From the NCBI RefSeq assembly GCF_902498805.1, contig NZ_LR701578.1, positions 211,020 to 275,019 of the forward strand: a stretch of 64,000 nt of DNA, in the 5' to 3' direction. Position 1 is the first letter of the stretch; the number at the start of each line of letters is the position of its first letter. Below the pieces are notes generated by a model. It did no database searches. It saw only the letters and a list, made by a program, of their open reading frames with translations, and had not been told where the DNA came from. Of the stretch, positions 18,907 through 27,175 are shown piece after piece. A program made the translations under genes and the position numbers. The stretch is from Imperialibacter sp. EC-SDR9. GTDB taxonomy: Bacteria > Bacteroidota > Bacteroidia > Cytophagales > Cyclobacteriaceae.

Positions 18907-19332
18907 CTAGTTAGAAATGTAGAGGAATGTGCCATCCGACACAGCCCTGTATTCCACCAAGGGATATTTTGCTGGCCCAGCAGTAGGATAGCCGTCAAGG
19001 TCGAAGGTCGATTTGCAGCAAAGATCTTCCATATAAAACCCAGAACTATTCATAGTTACTACTTCACATTCTTTGTCTGGCCCGTAGGTGCAGATTCGAT
19101 CCCATACCCTGTATGCTGATTGAGATTGCCGGTAAACGATCAGGCCCTTATTTCCGCCCGATAAGTACACAAAGCCTCCAACCTGCCGAAGTGATTGATA
19201 TTGAATATTAGACAGGTTTATTTCGATGTTAACAATTTTTGGCGGGATATTAGGGCCAGTGTTCGATTCACTACATTGAGCAAAAATCAACGCCACTGCT
19301 AAAACTCCAAAGACACTAGCCAGCCTGCTCAA
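18907..19332 (-). CDS. Rieske-like lipoprotein with missing iron-sulfur ligands
   Basis: This 141-residue lipoprotein has the signal ALIFAQC with the lipidated Cys near residue 20. The rest resembles a small Rieske-type beta fold: GLIVYRQSQSAYRVWDRICTYGP, then CCKSTFDLDGYPTAGPAKYPL. True Rieske centres need Cys-X-His and Cys-X-X-His pairs; here the cysteines are present but both histidines are not, so a 2Fe-2S cluster is unlikely. It overlaps the pheS stop by 4 bp. Function unknown. Confidence 0.7.
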   Translation of the reverse strand: MSRLASVFGVLAVALIFAQCSESNTGPNIPPKIVNIEINLSNIQYQSLRQVGGFVYLSGGNKGLIVYRQSQSAYRVWDRICTYGPDKECEVVTMNSSGFYMEDLCCKSTFDLDGYPTAGPAKYPLVEYRAVSDGTFLYISN

Positions 19333-20351
19333 AGAATGGAGGAAAATTGTTTCAAGAAGCGAACATCGTTTTCAGTAAAGAGGCGAAGGTCTCTCACCTG
19401 ATACTTCAACAAGGCCATTCTCTCTATCCCCATTCCAAAAGCAAAGCCCGTATATTTCTCCGAGTCAATGCCACAGTTCTCCAGTACATTCGGGTCAACC
19501 ATTCCAGAGCCAGCTATCTCCACCCACCCTGTATACTTGCATATGTTACAACCTTCTCCATTGCAAATAAGACAAGAGATGTCAATCTCTGCACTGGGCT
19601 CCGTGAAAGGAAAATAGGAGGGTCGGAACCTTATTTTGACATCCTTATGGAACATCTCCTTGGCGAAATGATACAGGGTGTCCTTCAGATCCGCAAAGCT
19701 CACTCCTTCATCTATATACAGGCCCTCTACCTGGTGAAAAATGCAATGAGCCCGTGCGGTAATGGCCTCATTCCTAAAAACTCTTCCCGGCATAATAGCC
19801 CTGAAAGGTGGCTTGCCGCTCTCCATTAACCTTACTTGTACGGAAGAGGTATGCGTTCTCAGCAACACGTCAGGATTCTTCTCAATGAAAAATGTATCCT
19901 GCATTTCCCTTGCAGGATGATTTTCGTGAAAGTTAAGCGCAGTGAAGTTATACCAGTCAGTCTCAATTTCAGGCCCGTCGGCCACCGAAAACCCTATTCT
20001 TTCAAAAATCTCTATTATTCTTGCTCTGAGGGCAGTCAAAGGGTGAATGCCTCCTATTTGGTCTGTTGCGGCAGGGAGTGTTAAATCCTTTGTTTCTGTG
20101 GTTGCCTCCCTACTCTCTTCCAAGCCAGACACCAGCTCCTTGAAACGATCCTGTACCAGCACTTTTAGTTGGTTCAGAGCGACTCCGTAATCTTTCTTTT
20201 GAGCTGGGGGAACGTCCTTGAAAGCATCAAACAAATCTGTAAGAACGCTCTTTCTGCTGACAAACTTCATCCTGAACGACTCAAGGTCAGCCTCCTTCTC
20301 AGCAACAAATTTCTGCACCTCTTCCTTTAACTCTTCAATTCGCTCAATCAT
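19329..20351 (-). CDS. pheS: phenylalanyl-tRNA synthetase alpha subunit
   Basis: PheS is the catalytic subunit of the alpha2beta2 enzyme that charges tRNA-Phe. The 340-residue sequence shows the N-terminal coiled coil (1-85), class II motif 2 (GRVFRNEAITARAHCIFHQ), the insertion with CLICNGEGCNICKYTGWVEI, and motif 3 (GMGIERMALLKY). pheT is not adjacent, which is common in this phylum. A consensus promoter lies 16-45 nt upstream of the ATG. The following lipoprotein gene overlaps by 4 bp and is probably on the same message. Confidence 0.97.
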   Translation of the reverse strand: MIERIEELKEEVQKFVAEKEADLESFRMKFVSRKSVLTDLFDAFKDVPPAQKKDYGVALNQLKVLVQDRFKELVSGLEESREATTETKDLTLPAATDQIGGIHPLTALRARIIEIFERIGFSVADGPEIETDWYNFTALNFHENHPAREMQDTFFIEKNPDVLLRTHTSSVQVRLMESGKPPFRAIMPGRVFRNEAITARAHCIFHQVEGLYIDEGVSFADLKDTLYHFAKEMFHKDVKIRFRPSYFPFTEPSAEIDISCLICNGEGCNICKYTGWVEIAGSGMVDPNVLENCGIDSEKYTGFAFGMGIERMALLKYQVRDLRLFTENDVRFLKQFSSIL

Positions 20352-20366
20352 GAAAGAAATTTTTTA

Positions 20367-20396
20367 CAAAAGTAAGCAACTCGCCCCTTAATCAAA
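20367..20396 (-). promoter_or_regulatory. promoter of pheS (Bacteroidota consensus)
   Basis: On the minus strand TTTG (20396-20393) is followed after 18 nt by TACTTTTG (20374-20367), an exact fit to TTTG-N-TAnnTTTG. It would start transcription near 20360, giving a very short leader before the ATG at 20351. Confidence 0.65.
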
Positions 20397-20425
20397 ATGC
20401 TAGTTGCAGCCGACCAAGAGCCAAA

Positions 20426-21391
20426 CTAAAGCCGTATGTTTTTCGAGCTATATATTCTATGAAACTCTTCGTAAACACTTCTTATTCCTTGTTCCAAAGT
20501 AATAGTTGGCTTGAAACCCATCGCCGAGAGACGGGATGTGTCCATGAGCTTTCTTGGTGTCCCATCGGGCTTTGATGTGTCGAACTTTAAGGTTCCCTGA
20601 AAGCCAACAATATCTTTTATTAACAGCCCCAGGTCTTTTATGCTAATATCCTCTCCCCAACCGATATTCAAAAATGACGGATTCTTTGAATGTGGCTTGG
20701 CATCGAATTTATCCATCAGATAAATGCACGCTTCAGCCATGTCGTCGACATGAAGAAACTCCCTTTTGGGAGAACCGGTACCCCACACCTCCACCTCACT
20801 GGCGCCACTTATCTTTGCGTCATGAAATTTTCTAATAAGCGCAGGCAGCACGTGCGAATTTTTCAGATCATAATTGTCGTTCGGTCCATATAGGTTGGTA
20901 GGCATTACCGATACAAAATTACAACCGTATTGATCTCTGTAGGCCTCACACATTTTGATGCCAGCAATCTTAGCTATCGCATAGGGTTCGTTTGTCTCTT
21001 CCAACAAGCCTGTGAGCAAATAGTCTTCTTTAAGCGGCTGTGGGGCAAGTTTCGGGTAAATACAAGAAGAGCCAAGGAACATCAATTTAGTCGATTGATA
21101 TTTCCAGGCCGAGTGAATGACATTGTTCTGAATCATCAGGTTGTCATGTAGAAATTCTGCCCGATAAGTGTTGTTGGCATTGATTCCTCCGACCTTAGCA
21201 GCGGCCAGAAAGACATAATCTGGTTTTTCAGCCTCGAACAGGCTTTCCACATCAGTTTGGCGACGCAAATCACATTCCGACGAAGCTTTCAATACAAGAT
21301 TCGAGAAACCACGCTTCTGCAAACCCCTTAAAATAGCAGAGCCGACCATTCCCCTATGGCCGGCAATAAACACTTTTGATTCTTTATGCAC
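20426..21391 (-). CDS. fcl: GDP-L-fucose synthase
   Basis: A 321-residue short-chain dehydrogenase/epimerase with the NADP-binding GHRGMVGSAI, the SSCIYPK serine region and the catalytic Y-x-x-x-K in EPYAIAKIAG. Fcl turns GDP-4-keto-6-deoxymannose into GDP-L-fucose for surface polysaccharide. The partner gmd (GDP-mannose dehydratase) is not in the window. It lies 25 bp after the WcaJ-like gene, so the two are probably one operon. Confidence 0.95.
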   Translation of the reverse strand: MHKESKVFIAGHRGMVGSAILRGLQKRGFSNLVLKASSECDLRRQTDVESLFEAEKPDYVFLAAAKVGGINANNTYRAEFLHDNLMIQNNVIHSAWKYQSTKLMFLGSSCIYPKLAPQPLKEDYLLTGLLEETNEPYAIAKIAGIKMCEAYRDQYGCNFVSVMPTNLYGPNDNYDLKNSHVLPALIRKFHDAKISGASEVEVWGTGSPKREFLHVDDMAEACIYLMDKFDAKPHSKNPSFLNIGWGEDISIKDLGLLIKDIVGFQGTLKFDTSKPDGTPRKLMDTSRLSAMGFKPTITLEQGIRSVYEEFHRIYSSKNIRL

Positions 21392-21416
21392 TTGCTAGAA
21401 CATTTTAAAGACCATT

Positions 21417-22802
21417 CTAATAGGCATTTTCCCTATTGAATACTATTGAATAAACAGTCAAAACTATGATTTTCAAGTCAAGAATAAAAGACCAATTCTG
21501 AAGATAGAACCTGTCCAGTTTCACCCGTGAGCTCATTTGATGGAACTTTTGTATCTCGCCCCTATACCCCATAGCCTGTGCCAGCCCAGTGATACCAGGC
21601 TTCGAGGCATGACGCTGAGTGAATTTGTGCACTCGGTTTTGATAAGACTCGTTTAGCGGAATTGGGTGGGGTCTTGGCCCAACTATCGACATATTGCCTA
21701 TCAGGACATTTAAAAACTGTGGGATTTCATCAAGGCTTGTCCTTCTGAGGAACGTGCCAACCCTTGTAATTCTTGGATCGTTTCTCGATGCCCATTTGGT
21801 GTCTGCCACATTGTTGATCACCATCGTCCTGAACTTGTAGCATACAAATGGTGAATTTCCCTTCCCATGGCGAAGTTGCCTAAAAAAAACGGGGCCCGAG
21901 GACTCAAGTTTAATTAGCAACCCGAGTATCGGATATAGCCAGCTTAGCACAAAAACCACAACAAACAACGAAAAGACAATGTCAAAAGTTCTTTTCACAA
22001 CACGATTCAAGATGCCATCCAGGGGCAGGTCGTTAATATCGACTATTGAGATGTCATCAAATCTTGTAAGGGAGTAGGTCTTAAAAAGTTCGGTGTTGAA
22101 CTGTGGAATTAACTTAACCTTTTTTAGTTGTGCGTCGGCAACATTAACAATTTGGCTAAGAGCAAATCGGTTTACACTTTCACTGACATAAATAAACTCC
22201 GTATCGTCAATACCATTCCTGATAAAGTCGTCTATTCCACCGAGAATTGGAATCCCATCTCTTTGAGAGAGCCCGGAATGAGTATCGTCATAAAACCCCA
22301 CACACCTTATTCCATACTCAGGCTTTCTCTTAAACAAGTTATAAAGTCGCACTCCCTGCTGGTCGAAGCCAATAATAATGGCGCTTCTAACGTTGCCTCC
22401 AAACTTCCGATATTTATTAAGCGCTATGTGAACTAGCACTCTATAGAAGCCGACCGCAACAAATAGCTGAATGAAAATAAGAACTAAAAATTCCCGGCTC
22501 AGCTCGTATGCTTCAAACAAAACCCAGAAGAACGATATTAGTGAGAGGGAAATGAAGAGCGTAAAAAAAGCTCGCTTCAGCGTCACATAATAGTTTGTAG
22601 ATCGGCCAATTTTAAAGTCCTCCGCCACAACAGAAACAGAGAGCCATATGCCCAAGTAAAACCCAAAAGCCCAACGGTACACTGGCGCAAGCTCAAGGTT
22701 GTTATTGATAATGTAATAGGAAAGCAGGAACGGAATGGATATTATAACGAGCTCTCCAAATATGAAAAGTGCTGGAAATAGTTTGTAAAACCTTTTAGGC
22801 AT
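21417..22802 (-). CDS. polyprenyl glycosylphosphotransferase (WcaJ-like)
   Basis: The 461-residue protein has about four N-terminal membrane helices (1-120), a CoA-binding-like cytoplasmic domain (about 135-250), a further helix (about 275-295), and the bacterial sugar-transferase domain with KRTFDIVFS, FVCYKFRTM, LRRTSLDEIPQFLNVL and MSIVGPRPHP. Such enzymes move a sugar-1-phosphate onto undecaprenyl phosphate to begin an exopolysaccharide repeat unit. It lies between the WecA-like gene (24 bp) and fcl (25 bp). The sugar is not certain; glucose and galactose are common choices in the family. Confidence 0.9.
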   Translation of the reverse strand: MPKRFYKLFPALFIFGELVIISIPFLLSYYIINNNLELAPVYRWAFGFYLGIWLSVSVVAEDFKIGRSTNYYVTLKRAFFTLFISLSLISFFWVLFEAYELSREFLVLIFIQLFVAVGFYRVLVHIALNKYRKFGGNVRSAIIIGFDQQGVRLYNLFKRKPEYGIRCVGFYDDTHSGLSQRDGIPILGGIDDFIRNGIDDTEFIYVSESVNRFALSQIVNVADAQLKKVKLIPQFNTELFKTYSLTRFDDISIVDINDLPLDGILNRVVKRTFDIVFSLFVVVFVLSWLYPILGLLIKLESSGPVFFRQLRHGKGNSPFVCYKFRTMVINNVADTKWASRNDPRITRVGTFLRRTSLDEIPQFLNVLIGNMSIVGPRPHPIPLNESYQNRVHKFTQRHASKPGITGLAQAMGYRGEIQKFHQMSSRVKLDRFYLQNWSFILDLKIIVLTVYSIVFNRENAY

Positions 22803-22826
22803 TTCAAAATGCGTTACAGAGTAAAA

Positions 22827-23990
22827 TTAATTCTGCAAAATGTTTTCGGTCTCAATAAGGGTCTTTTCTACAATAGGGTGATTAGTAGGTACTTTGGCTC
22901 CAGGAAATTTTTTATTGACCAGTAATTTAGGGCTTTTTCTGACTTTATTTTTTACGGACCGCAAAACAAGATAGTCTAACGTAAGTCCGAGAAAAATGGC
23001 TGTACCAATAACAATGGGAAGCATCATCAAGTCTGAATAGTCTTTTCCAATGATAGCGATCGCTATGAATAACAAGTTTACGGACGCTAATATCAGAGTG
23101 ATTTGGCGGTGTTCAAAACCCATCCGCATGATGAAATGATGTACGTGACTCTTATCAGGCGAAAGCGGAGACTTTCCTTTTTTCACCCTTTTCACAAAAA
23201 TACGGGCGGTGTCAAAAATAGGTAAAATCATTACCGCCACTCCTGTGGCCACCGAACCACTGAACTTTATTGGAGAGCTCGCTTCAAGAGCGTAATTGCT
23301 TTCGATAAATAAAACGGCGAAAGATGCCAGTAGCAAACCAATTGCCAAAGCTCCGGTATCTCCCATAAAAATCTTTGCAGGCGACCAGTTAAACATCAAG
23401 AAACCCACTATGCCACCGGCGAACGTAGCAGCTATGGCTGCATACAGATGCTGATCGTTCAGTTCAAACCATGTTCCAAAAAAGGTCAACGCTAAAAGGC
23501 TGCACATACCCGCCAGCCCATCAACACCGTCTATAAGGTTAAAAGCGTTGGTTAACACTATAACTGTAAATAGAGAGACTGGTATACCTACAAATACGGG
23601 TAACTCATATACACCAAAAAGTCCGTACAACGAAGTGAGCTGAACCCCACCATAGACAACTACAAGCAATGCCGCAGCCAGCTGACCTACCAGCTTATGA
23701 AATGCTGAAAGGTTAACAAGATCGTCCCTGAGGCCGACAATAAACATGATAGTAACAGCAAATAGAATACTACGGCTTTGATTCAACTCCCCAAGGGTAA
23801 ACCAAAGCAAAACGGCAAAAAACACACCAATCATGATTGGTATTCCGCCCATTGAAGGAGTGCTTGCTTTGTGTATTTTCCTTCCCCCTGGCGTATCGGT
23901 AATCCTGTTCCTTACGAAAAAATAGATAACCGCCGGAGTAAGTATGAAACAAATCAAAAAAGACGTAAGTGCAAAAAGTATCTTTTCCAT
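22827..23990 (-). CDS. MraY/WecA-like undecaprenyl-phosphate sugar-1-phosphate transferase
   Basis: A polytopic membrane protein of 387 residues with about ten helices and the family motifs SMGGIPIM, GLRDDL, NAFNLIDGVDGLAG, FMGDTGALAIG and the His-rich KSHVHHF loop. It transfers N-acetylhexosamine-1-phosphate to undecaprenyl phosphate. The ATG at 23990 begins directly at the first helix and is preferred; another in-frame ATG at 24032 would add 14 polar residues. It is the first gene of the polysaccharide operon, behind a candidate promoter and inverted repeat at 24079-24115. Confidence 0.88.
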   Translation of the reverse strand: MEKILFALTSFLICFILTPAVIYFFVRNRITDTPGGRKIHKASTPSMGGIPIMIGVFFAVLLWFTLGELNQSRSILFAVTIMFIVGLRDDLVNLSAFHKLVGQLAAALLVVVYGGVQLTSLYGLFGVYELPVFVGIPVSLFTVIVLTNAFNLIDGVDGLAGMCSLLALTFFGTWFELNDQHLYAAIAATFAGGIVGFLMFNWSPAKIFMGDTGALAIGLLLASFAVLFIESNYALEASSPIKFSGSVATGVAVMILPIFDTARIFVKRVKKGKSPLSPDKSHVHHFIMRMGFEHRQITLILASVNLLFIAIAIIGKDYSDLMMLPIVIGTAIFLGLTLDYLVLRSVKNKVRKSPKLLVNKKFPGAKVPTNHPIVEKTLIETENILQN

Positions 23991-24078
23991 ATCGAAATTC
24001 GGATGACAAAGATAGTCCTTATCAATTGACATGCCAATTTATGCGTCCTAAATATTCCCAGTCAAAATGTGAATTTTT

Positions 24079-24115
24079 CAAACTTAACGCCGGTTGTTAG
24101 TAAATTAACTAACAA
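24079..24115 (-). promoter_or_regulatory. -7 element and inverted repeat ahead of polysaccharide operon
   Basis: On the minus strand TAAGTTTG (24086-24079) fits TAnnTTTG exactly. Just upstream, perfect 8-bp inverted repeats TTGTTAGT (24094-24101, plus strand) and ACTAACAA (24108-24115) flank a 6-nt spacer and cover the region where the -33 element would lie. With no T-run on either side it is not a terminator; an operator is the better guess. The rest of the 268-bp gap 23991-24259 shows nothing else I can name. Confidence 0.5.
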
Positions 24116-24259
24116 AATCCTGTAGGAAATAGATTGATATGTTCTTTTCCAGAAATTTTAGGCCAAACGGTATTGCCTGCGGAGATGGGTAAGTGGAGCC
24201 GGTGGGCTCTAATTTTGTTGTCACCATACCGCTCAAGGCAACTAGAACACAGGCTGATC

Positions 24260-24955
24260 CTATTGATTTTTAAGTCTATGCTCAATGAATCTGGCAAGCG
24301 CCAGCATCAGCCTGGTGTCTTCCGCATCAGCAGTCATCAGTCGGTCTTTTAGCCGGTTGTAAAGACTGGGCTGGCGGGGCACGTCAAGGTCACTCAGCAC
24401 TTTCTTGGCTTTTTCTTTCAGAGCTTTTTGAGCACCTTCCTCCGCCTCCTTTTTTGGTGGTTTCGCTTTGCTACTAAAGGAGGCTTTCGAAAGCTCCCAG
24501 GCGTAAATAAGGACACTTTGAGCCAAGTTTAGGGAGGGGTGCGGGGCTGCAAGCGGAATACTACTAATCAGATCACACATACCGATTTCTTCCTTTGTTA
24601 AACCGTCTCGTTCGCTCCCAAATACAATTGCAACGCTGTTGATCGTTCTGCCTTTTTCTTGCAGAAGGTTGCCGACTTTCTCTGGAGAATGATAGTCATG
24701 TCTCCCAAGTCTTTTCTTAGCCGTGGTGGCTATGCTCAGGTCGATATCGCTCAAAGCATCTGCCAGCGATGGATAGACAAGTGCGCTTTCTAATATATCA
24801 TGTGAGCCGTAGGCTGTTTTCCTGGCCTGCTGCGAAAGGTGATCTGTTGGATTAACCAGCCTGAGACTGCCAAATCCCATTGCATTGATGGCACGGGAGG
24901 CAAACCCGATGTTTTCAGAAACAGCCGGATGGCTGAGAACGAAGTGGATGGTCAT
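24260..24955 (-). CDS. TrmJ-like SPOUT RNA methyltransferase
   Basis: A 231-residue SpoU/TrmH-family enzyme. The N-terminal HFVLSHPAVSENIGFASRAINAMGF and the knot motifs IVFGSERDGLTKEE and SLNLAQSVLIYAWEL are those of the TrmJ/LasT group that 2'-O-methylates tRNA at position 32. The last 70 residues (Lys-rich, then LYNRLKDRLMTADAEDTRLML) form the helical C-terminal extension of TrmJ. It stands alone on the minus strand between the polysaccharide block and a lipoprotein gene. Confidence 0.88.
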   Translation of the reverse strand: MTIHFVLSHPAVSENIGFASRAINAMGFGSLRLVNPTDHLSQQARKTAYGSHDILESALVYPSLADALSDIDLSIATTAKKRLGRHDYHSPEKVGNLLQEKGRTINSVAIVFGSERDGLTKEEIGMCDLISSIPLAAPHPSLNLAQSVLIYAWELSKASFSSKAKPPKKEAEEGAQKALKEKAKKVLSDLDVPRQPSLYNRLKDRLMTADAEDTRLMLALARFIEHRLKNQ

Positions 24956-24996
24956 AGGTGCACCAAATTCCGGGAATCATTGATGGTGGTCAATAT

Positions 24997-25476
24997 TTAG
25001 TTCATTCTTACCCAGTCATCTTCGTGATTGTGGCTTGCCACTGGCGTATACTTCACCCACTCTGTGTGGTATACTTCGCCGTCACGGTGAATTCGGATGA
25101 GTGTGTCGCCGGAGGTGAAACTGAACCTGTCGTGTCCATGATCAACGTCAGTTTGCATGGAGGAATAGATGATATGTAAAGTGCTGTCGGTTTCTACCGC
25201 CCGTCCGAGATACTGTTCAACCCAAAAGTTTGCATCGCTGTCGTCATCTTCCTGTTGTCCTTTTAAGATGACAGAGTAATGATGCTCCTCATCCGGTCTG
25301 CGGGGCTTTCTTAAAATCAAGTCGTGGGTATACGTGATATGATGACCTTCGTCGGATTCGTATTTTTCCAGATACTCATACTTAGAACCCCAGTTGTGCT
25401 TGGGATACCTGCCACTACAGGCCGCAAAAAATGTTACAATGAAAAATACCAGCCCTAGTTTAACAATAGCTTTCAT
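24997..25476 (-). CDS. hypothetical lipoprotein
   Basis: This 159-residue protein has a lipoprotein signal (FFAACSGR, Cys near residue 20) and a hydrophilic body rich in His, Asp and Glu, for example EEHHYSVIL, DHGHDRFSF and SHNHEDDW. I do not recognise a domain. The histidine clusters could bind metal, but this is only a possibility. It lies 41 bp upstream of the TrmJ-like gene on the same strand. Confidence 0.65.
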   Translation of the reverse strand: MKAIVKLGLVFFIVTFFAACSGRYPKHNWGSKYEYLEKYESDEGHHITYTHDLILRKPRRPDEEHHYSVILKGQQEDDDSDANFWVEQYLGRAVETDSTLHIIYSSMQTDVDHGHDRFSFTSGDTLIRIHRDGEVYHTEWVKYTPVASHNHEDDWVRMN

Positions 25477-25589
25477 AAGTCGAGGTCATTGATGCTTGTT
25501 AGAATACCTGTGAAAATTAAGAGTAATTGTGGGCTATTACAAATAAGGTGTTCGATATGAACAAGGCGGAATCAAGCTGAACAAAAAAA

Positions 25590-25616
25590 GACTACTCATT
25601 GAGAGTAGTCCTTTTT
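25590..25616. terminator. bidirectional terminator-like hairpin without adjacent gene
   Basis: GACTACTC (25590-25597) and GAGTAGTC (25603-25610) form a perfect 8-bp stem with a 5-nt loop, flanked by a run of A on the left and CTTTTT on the right. It could end transcripts on either strand, but no gene reads into it within 110 bp. Confidence 0.6.
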
Positions 25617-25720
25617 CACTTCTAACCTGTGAGCTTATGTGTAAAATCTACGAGTCAAGGTTGATGTTGAGCCCATTTCAAATACACATTACAATGTTAA
25701 GTATCGCCCATCCCGGATAC

Positions 25721-25744
25721 ATACCTGTTTTTAGGTATTTTTCT
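25721..25744 (+). terminator. terminator-like hairpin
   Basis: ATACCT (25721-25726) pairs with AGGTAT (25733-25738) over a 6-nt loop of mostly T, followed by a T-run. It could end a short plus-strand transcript or act as an attenuator ahead of the permease operon. The stem is short, so confidence is limited. Confidence 0.4.
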
Positions 25745-25861
25745 AAATTATGTCGGTTTAGTACTATTTACGGGTTGCGTATCGACGCTGGAGCCATCTC
25801 CTCTCCCTAAAGAGTCACCCGGTTAGCAGTTCTTATTGTCAGTTTGCTATTTTTGAGACTT

Positions 25862-27175
25862 ATGCTGCGATACCTGATTGTACGGTTACTTTCTGCATTC
25901 CCCGCACTACTCCTTGGACTGATTGGGCTTTTTGTCTTCAGGGTTTTGCCGTCGCAGTCGGTGTGGGAGGAAAGGATTGACCTTCTGGCATTGGAAGGAG
26001 GCAGCTATAACACACTAAGAATCCAACAGGAAAAAATAAGGATAAGGAAAGAGCTTGGTCTTGACCTCCCGGTGTTTTATCTGTCCTTGCGATCTGCAGC
26101 GTTGCCAGCAGCCCTGCCTCTTGACATGCCGGATGTGCAAAAGGAATGGGTCAGGAGCATTTGTTTGCTTACAGGTCAGCCAGAAAGGGTTCTGCAACTG
26201 GCAGCAGCTTTGCAGGCTAAAAATTTCTCTGCATGGGTGCCTGACAATACCAAATTGCAGTGGCAAAGTGTGCGAACCTGGGTTTTAGGCAATGAGGTGG
26301 CTGCATCATCCGAAATTCTTTCGCAGGTAGATGAGTTGGAAGCTTCGTCCCAGCAGTGGAGAGCTTATGTGCCAGCATTGTACTGGAATGGTTCAGACAA
26401 TCAGTTTCATCTGTGGTTTTCTCAGCTTTTACATGGAGACCTGGGAGTGAGCTGGAAAAACCGGGAAAGGGTGTTTGAAGTCATCAGCCGGGCGCTTTCC
26501 AACACCATTGTGTTCACGGTGCCTGCTATTATTCTGATTTTTCTTTCTGCCTACTGGCTGGTGATTGGGATGTCGCACCTCGGGCCCAGGACCAAAGCAT
26601 TGGCGGATCAGGTCATTTATTTCTTTGACCTGGTTCCCCTCTTCGGTTGGGCGCTTTTGGCGATGATTCTGTTTGCTAGTGGAACGGTTTTCTCCTGGTT
26701 TCCGTCACATATTTCGGCCAGCTCACTCAATAGCTTTTCTTTCTGGTCGAGGAGTTTCTGGCCTTATGTGCTGCCGGTAGGTATTCTGTGGATCAGCACC
26801 TTGCCTTATATCACCAAGCACATCGACAATGCCTTTCAAAAGTCTGCCGACCTTCCGTTTGTGTTTATGGCCAGAGCAAGAGGCCTTGGTGAGCATACGA
26901 TCAAAAGGAGATATAGACTAAGGTATAGTATGCTGCCAGCTATCACTCTCTTCGGACAATATTTGCTGGCAGTAGTAAGCGGCGCTTTGGTAGTGGAGGT
27001 GCTGTTCTCGATTCAAGGTGTTGGCATGCTACTCACTCAGTCGGTTGCTGCGCAGGACTATCCCGTTGTTAGTGGTATTATCCTGCTGTTGATTTTGGTT
27101 AGGATGCTATCCTACTTAATTACCGATCTCTTGTACTATTGGTTTGATCCCAGAATAAGGCTGTCCAACCAATGA
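25862..27175 (+). CDS. ABC transporter permease, DppB-like, with large periplasmic insertion
   Basis: The 437-residue protein has the DppB/OppB layout: a first helix (about 5-30), a periplasmic loop, then five helices and the ATPase-contact loop ARARGLGEHTIKRRY. The loop is unusual: between KELGLDLPVFYLSL and WFSQLLHGDLGVSW, which are close together in ordinary DppB proteins, there are about 130 extra residues (about 65-195). The ATG at 25862 is preferred to a TTG at 25844. It overlaps the second permease by 4 bp. No binding protein or ATPase gene is adjacent, so the substrate and power source are unknown; peptides would be the default guess. Confidence 0.85.
   Translation: MLRYLIVRLLSAFPALLLGLIGLFVFRVLPSQSVWEERIDLLALEGGSYNTLRIQQEKIRIRKELGLDLPVFYLSLRSAALPAALPLDMPDVQKEWVRSICLLTGQPERVLQLAAALQAKNFSAWVPDNTKLQWQSVRTWVLGNEVAASSEILSQVDELEASSQQWRAYVPALYWNGSDNQFHLWFSQLLHGDLGVSWKNRERVFEVISRALSNTIVFTVPAIILIFLSAYWLVIGMSHLGPRTKALADQVIYFFDLVPLFGWALLAMILFASGTVFSWFPSHISASSLNSFSFWSRSFWPYVLPVGILWISTLPYITKHIDNAFQKSADLPFVFMARARGLGEHTIKRRYRLRYSMLPAITLFGQYLLAVVSGALVVEVLFSIQGVGMLLTQSVAAQDYPVVSGIILLLILVRMLSYLITDLLYYWFDPRIRLSNQ

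Larger units (their letters stand above)
25477..25861. other. 385-bp intergenic region with two terminator-like hairpins
   Basis: No gene on either strand is convincing here. The region lies between two divergent genes, so promoters rather than terminators would be expected, yet it holds hairpins at 25590-25610 and 25721-25738, each followed by T-runs. It also holds the motif TAGTACTATTTACGGG (25759-25774) and a TATTTTTG -7-like box (25848-25855) whose transcription start would fall at the ATG of the permease gene. A small RNA is possible. Confidence 0.4.
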
